Shown here in pieces: positions 60,280 to 64,000 of a stretch of 64,000 nucleotides of DNA. A program made the translations under genes and the position numbers. The notes below the pieces were generated by a model that saw nothing but the letters and a program-made list of their open reading frames with translations, did not search any database and was not told the DNA's origin. Origin of the DNA: Nocardioides sp. Root122 (GTDB lineage: Bacteria > Actinomycetota > Actinomycetes > Propionibacteriales > Nocardioidaceae). The DNA is taken from the NCBI RefSeq assembly GCF_001425025.1, contig NZ_LMDE01000003.1:115711-179710 (forward strand), read 5' to 3'. Position 1 is the stretch's first letter; each line of letters starts with the position of its first letter.

Positions 60280-62487
60280 TCAGCCCTTCTCCATGAATCC
60301 CGAGGCCGCAGAACGTTCGACCTCGGCGACCGCCGCGGCGAGGTCGGGCGCCTGCGTCAGCCCGGGGTCCTCGGAGAGTAGCGCCTCCGCGGCGTCGCGG
60401 GCACGGACGATGGTCTTCTCGTCGCGCAATACCCGAAGTGAGACAAGGCTGGACCGGAACCCGGACTGGTTGGCGCCCAGGACGTCGCCCTCACGCCGCT
60501 GCTCGAGGTCGACGCGGCTGAGCTCGAAGCCGTCGGTCGTCGCCGCGACGGCATCGAGGCGCTCGCGGGCCGGGGAGCCGGCCTCGGCGTGGGAGACCAA
60601 CAGGCACAGGCCCGGCAGGCCGCCGCGACCGACGCGACCGCGCAGCTGGTGCAGCTGGGAGACACCGAACCGGTCGGCGTCGAGGAGGACCATGGTGGTC
60701 GCGTTGTGGACGTCGACACCGACCTCGATCACCGTCGTGGACACGAGCACGTCGACGTCACCGGCGGCGAAGGCGCGCATCGTGCGGTCCTTCTCGTCCG
60801 GCGCGAGCCTGCCGTGCAGGATCGCGGTGCGCAGTCCCGCGAGCGGGCCTGCCGCGAGCTCGGCGTGGACCTCCTCGACGGCCGCCAGCGCCCGCTTCGG
60901 CGGGATCTCGGCACCCTCGTCATCGAGGTCGACCTGGTCGGCCTCCCCCTCCTCGCCGGAGTCGCCGGAGATGCGCGGACACACGACGTAGACCTGGTGG
61001 CCCTTCTCCACCTCCTCGCGCACGCGCTGCCAGACCCGCTCGATCCAGGCCGGCTGCTCGGCCAGCGGGACGACGTTTGTCTGGATCGGTGCCCGGCCGG
61101 CGGGGAGCTCGGCGAGCACCGAGGTCTCCAGGTCGCCGAAGACCGTCATCGCGACCGTGCGCGGGATGGGGGTGGCGGTCATGACCAGCACGTGCGGAGG
61201 GGCACCGGCCTTGCCGGTGAGTGCGGCGCGCTGCTCGACGCCGAAGCGGTGCTGCTCGTCGACCACGACCAGGCCGAGGTCGGCGAACTCGACCTTGTCC
61301 TCCAGGAGGGCGTGCGTGCCGATGACGATGCCGGCCTCGCCGGTGACGATCCGGAGCATGGCCTCCTGGCGAGCCGCCCGCCCCATCGACCCGGTGAGCA
61401 GCACCACGGTGGTCGCCTCGGCGGCGCCACCGAGCATCCCGCCCTGGGCGAGGTCGCCGAGCATCGCGCTGATCGAGCGGTGGTGCTGCTGGGCCAGCAC
61501 CTCGGTGGGGGCCAGCAGCGCCGCCTGTCCCCCGGCGTCGACGACCTGGAGCATCGCCCGCAGCGCGACCAGCGTCTTGCCGGACCCGACCTCGCCCTGC
61601 AGCAGGCGGTTCATCGGGTGGTCGCGAGCGAGCTCCTCGGCGACGAGGTCGCCGATGTCGCGCTGTCCCTGGGTGAGCTCGAACGGCAGCCGGGCGTCGA
61701 AGGCGGCGAGGAGCCCGTCGGTGCGCGCGGGTCGGGACCTGGCGCCGAGGGCGCGGTGGGCGGCGCGGCGGCGGGCCAGCACGAGCTGGAGGACGAGGGC
61801 CTCCTCGAAACGGAAGCGCTTCTGCGCGGCGCCGAGCTCGCTCCACTCGTCGGGCGCGTGGATCCAGCGCAGCGCCTGCATGACGCTCAGCACCTCGTAG
61901 CGCTCCCGCATCTCGGGGGTGAACACGTCGGGCACGCCGGTGACGAGGTCGAGCGCAGTGGAGATGACCTTCTGCAGGTCCCACGTGTAGAGCTTGGCGG
62001 TGAGCGGGTAGACCGGCATGAGCTTGCTCAACGTCGCGCCCTCGGGGCCGTCCATCGCGAAGCCGTGGGGCTGGTCGAGCTGCCAGGAGCCGCGGAACTG
62101 CTTGGCCTTGCCGGTGAAGACCACCCGGCTGCCCGGCCGGAACTCGGCCTCGTGGCGGTCGGCCTGACCCTGGTAGGGGCTGAACAGGGTCACGGAGAAG
62201 TCGGGACCGTCGGTGCGCAGCCGGACCGTCGTACGGAACTGGCGGCGGTTGCCGGCGAAGAACGGCGCGCTCTCGCAGGACCGGACCTCGCCGACGATCG
62301 TCAGCTGCTCGCCGACGACCGGCGTGGCCACCTCGGAGAGCTCCGTGGCGGCGACGTAGCGGCGCGGGAAGTGGCGCAGCAGGTCACCGACGGTCGTGAG
62401 GCCGAGGCCCTCCTCGGCGAGCTTGCGCTTCTTGTGGTGGTTGCCGAAGACCGCTCCGATCGGGCTGTCCGGCGTGATCGCGACCAT
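60280..62487 (-). CDS. recG: ATP-dependent DNA helicase RecG
   Basis: Remodels stalled forks and branched DNA. The 735-residue protein has an N-terminal OB wedge domain (VGEQLTIVGEVRSCE, FSPYQGQADRHEAEFRPGSRVVFTGKAKQF). Helicase motifs are RLLQGEVGSGKTLVALRAML (Walker A), VVVDEQHRFGVEQR (DEQH box), LVMTATPIPRTVAM, and VLVSTTVIEVGVDVHNATTMVLLDADRFGVSQLHQLRGRVGRG. ATG 62487 has TAGGAA 6 nt upstream, which could act as a -10 or as an AGGA ribosome site. 27 nt after the DAK2 gene stop. Confidence 0.97.
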   Translation of the reverse strand: MVAITPDSPIGAVFGNHHKKRKLAEEGLGLTTVGDLLRHFPRRYVAATELSEVATPVVGEQLTIVGEVRSCESAPFFAGNRRQFRTTVRLRTDGPDFSVTLFSPYQGQADRHEAEFRPGSRVVFTGKAKQFRGSWQLDQPHGFAMDGPEGATLSKLMPVYPLTAKLYTWDLQKVISTALDLVTGVPDVFTPEMRERYEVLSVMQALRWIHAPDEWSELGAAQKRFRFEEALVLQLVLARRRAAHRALGARSRPARTDGLLAAFDARLPFELTQGQRDIGDLVAEELARDHPMNRLLQGEVGSGKTLVALRAMLQVVDAGGQAALLAPTEVLAQQHHRSISAMLGDLAQGGMLGGAAEATTVVLLTGSMGRAARQEAMLRIVTGEAGIVIGTHALLEDKVEFADLGLVVVDEQHRFGVEQRAALTGKAGAPPHVLVMTATPIPRTVAMTVFGDLETSVLAELPAGRAPIQTNVVPLAEQPAWIERVWQRVREEVEKGHQVYVVCPRISGDSGEEGEADQVDLDDEGAEIPPKRALAAVEEVHAELAAGPLAGLRTAILHGRLAPDEKDRTMRAFAAGDVDVLVSTTVIEVGVDVHNATTMVLLDADRFGVSQLHQLRGRVGRGGLPGLCLLVSHAEAGSPARERLDAVAATTDGFELSRVDLEQRREGDVLGANQSGFRSSLVSLRVLRDEKTIVRARDAAEALLSEDPGLTQAPDLAAAVAEVERSAASGFMEKG

Positions 62488-62514
62488 GACTGATTCCTAG
62501 CCGATCCCTGCCGG

Positions 62515-64000
62515 TCACTCGACGCTGACCAGCAGCGGGTAACGCGGCTGGCCGCCCTCGTGGACCGAGACGTCAACGGTCGGGTGGCGCTCCTCGACGT
62601 GGGCCGCGACCCGGTCGGCGAGCTCGACGCCCCCCTCTCCGGACACGATGGTGACCAGCTCGCCACCACCGGCGAGCAGCCGCTCGAGGACGTCGCGGGC
62701 GACCTCCTCGAGGTCGGAGCCCACCACCGCGAAGTCGCCGGCGATGACGCCGAGGGCGTCGCCGGGCTCGCAGGGCCCGGCCATGGTGATGGCCTGGCGC
62801 GCGGCGATCGTCACCGCACCGTGGCGGACGTGGCGAGCGGTCGCGGTCATCTCGCGCACGTCGGCGTCGAAGGTGCGGCCGGGCTCGTGGACGGAGATCG
62901 CGGCCAGCCCCTGCACCTGTGCCTGGGTCGGGATCACCTCGACCGTGACGTCGAGCTCGGCCTCGGCGGTCCGCGCGGCGATCTCGGCGGCTCGGACGGT
63001 GTCGGCGTCGTTGGGCAGCACCACCACCTCGGCAGCGCCGCACGCGGTGACGGCCTCGAGCAGCTGGCCGGTCGAGGGTCGCTGGCCGGGACCACCAGCG
63101 ACGACGACCGCACCGGCGGACTCGAAGAGCTCGGCGAGCCCGGGACCGGCGGCGACCGCGACGACGCGGCGACCGGTGCGGGTCGATCCCCGGTGCCGGA
63201 CCGCGGCGACCTGCTCGGCGAAGTGGGTGACCCGGATGCGGTGCGGGCGGCCGGCCGTGATGCCGGCCTCGATCGCCGCTCCGACGTCGTCGACGTGGAC
63301 GTGGACGTTCCACAGCCCGTCGCCGCCGACGACCACGAGGCTGTCGCCGAGCCCGGCCAGGGTCTGCCGGAGCTCGTGGACCGCGGTGTCGTCTGCGTCG
63401 AGGAGGTACATCACCTCGTAGGCCGGGCCGTCCTCGGTGAGGTCCTGGCCGGGAGCGGCGCCATGGGTCACCACGGGGATGTGGTGGGTGCCGATCGGTG
63501 GGGTCCATGGCATCGGACGGCGCCCGGTCGAGGCGGTCTCCACCGCGTCGAGGACCACGCAGAGCCCGCGGCCGCCCGCATCCACGACACCGGCCTGGGC
63601 CAGCACGGGCAGCTGCTCCGGGGTCTTCGCGAGCGCCGCCCGGGCGGCCACCGCGGCGGCGGTGAAGACGTCGCGGGTGCGGGCGCCGGGCTGCTGCGCC
63701 GCGACGCGCGCGGCGTCCGACGCGGCCCGCGAGACGGTGAGGATGGTGCCCTCGACGGGCGTGCCGACCGCGGCGTAGCTGGCGTCGGTGGCCTCGGCCA
63801 TCGCAGCGGCGATCGTCTGCGCCGGCTGGTCCTGCAGCGCGGCGCCGGCGAGGTGGCGTACGTAGGCGCGGAACATCTGGCTCAGGATCACCCCGGAGTT
63901 GCCACGCGCCCCCAGCAGCGCCGCACGGGCCAGGACGGCCATGCCCTCCCCCAGCCCGAGCGCGGGGTCGGCCGCTCGTGCCGCGCGCAGCTCGTCGCGG
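62515..64000 (-). CDS. DAK2/DhaL-domain protein (FakA/YloV-like), N-terminus beyond the window
   Basis: The frame is open to the right edge; 495 residues are visible. The DhaL domain has ALLGARGNSGVILSQMFRAYVRHLAG, where the missing upstream part would hold the DxDxG nucleotide site. A C-terminal FakA-type domain follows (MYLLDADDTAVHELRQTLAGLGDSLVVVGGDGLWNVHVHVDDVGAAIEAG), then EVVVLPNDADTV and ALGVIAGDFAVVGSDLEEVA. In firmicutes FakA phosphorylates fatty acids held by FakB; that role here is inferred. It lies directly upstream of recG, as in other actinobacteria. Confidence 0.93.
   Translation of the reverse strand, partial: RDELRAARAADPALGLGEGMAVLARAALLGARGNSGVILSQMFRAYVRHLAGAALQDQPAQTIAAAMAEATDASYAAVGTPVEGTILTVSRAASDAARVAAQQPGARTRDVFTAAAVAARAALAKTPEQLPVLAQAGVVDAGGRGLCVVLDAVETASTGRRPMPWTPPIGTHHIPVVTHGAAPGQDLTEDGPAYEVMYLLDADDTAVHELRQTLAGLGDSLVVVGGDGLWNVHVHVDDVGAAIEAGITAGRPHRIRVTHFAEQVAAVRHRGSTRTGRRVVAVAAGPGLAELFESAGAVVVAGGPGQRPSTGQLLEAVTACGAAEVVVLPNDADTVRAAEIAARTAEAELDVTVEVIPTQAQVQGLAAISVHEPGRTFDADVREMTATARHVRHGAVTIAARQAITMAGPCEPGDALGVIAGDFAVVGSDLEEVARDVLERLLAGGGELVTIVSGEGGVELADRVAAHVEERHPTVDVSVHEGGQPRYPLLVSVE

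Overview
The window is high-GC DNA from an actinomycete, most likely a Propionibacteriales member close to Nocardioides. This rests on codon bias, the gene order and several actinobacteria-restricted families, and not on any rRNA. No rRNA, tRNA, CRISPR array, insertion sequence or prophage is visible. From about 2.9 kb to the right edge, nearly all genes lie on the minus strand, in the order known from actinobacterial chromosomes: ispG-rip-dxr, rlmN, cdsA-frr-pyrH, tsf-rpsB, xerC, dprA-comM-yraN-DUF2469-rnhB-lepB, rplS, trmD-rimM, khpA-rpsP, ffh, glnD-glnK-amt, ftsY, smc, mutM-rnc-rpmF-yceD, coaD, rsmD, recG and a DAK2-domain gene cut by the right edge. Plus-strand genes (RIO kinase, LOG-family protein, M23 peptidase, VanW protein, two glycosyltransferase-type genes, a secreted protein) are lineage-specific insertions into this backbone.

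Region by region. 1-2 kb is an accessory module: an S8 serine peptidase cut by the left edge converges on an ECF-type sigma factor and a small beta-rich partner protein. 2-6.6 kb holds a GNAT acetyltransferase, two MEP isoprenoid-pathway enzymes and a site-2 protease between them. 6.6-12.8 kb is accessory and metabolic (truncated AMP-binding protein, secreted M1 peptidase, RIO kinase, GNAT, LOG protein, GT4 mannosyltransferase-like enzyme). 12.8-20.1 kb is rlmN, phospholipid synthesis, ribosome recycling and the rpsB-tsf pair with strong hairpins. 20.5-30.9 kb holds recombination, DNA uptake or processing, secretion and ribosome or tRNA maturation genes, including a TrmD-acetyltransferase fusion. 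31-35.4 kb has a GNAT, VanW, amidohydrolase, NYN nuclease and M29 aminopeptidase. 35.5-41.2 kb is SRP and nitrogen control. 41.3-45.3 kb is a two-gene surface-polysaccharide insertion. 45.3-51.8 kb is ftsY to smc. 52.5-56.3 kb has a class V aminotransferase, a glycolate-oxidase-like flavoprotein and an MFS carrier. 56.3-64 kb is DNA repair, RNase III, CoA synthesis and RecG.

Two features recur. Genes inside operons are joined by 1-nt or 4-nt stop/start overlaps. Genes that begin a transcription unit very often carry a TAnnnT hexamer exactly 6 or 7 nt before the start codon, the signature of leaderless mRNAs. I used this to choose many starts. The items most worth following up are the sigma/S8 module, a 992-residue glycosyltransferase whose two GT-A-like domains have lost their acidic motif, the TrmD-GNAT fusion, a probable CTG start for rnc, the tandem repeats before rimM, and a dyad over the amt promoter.
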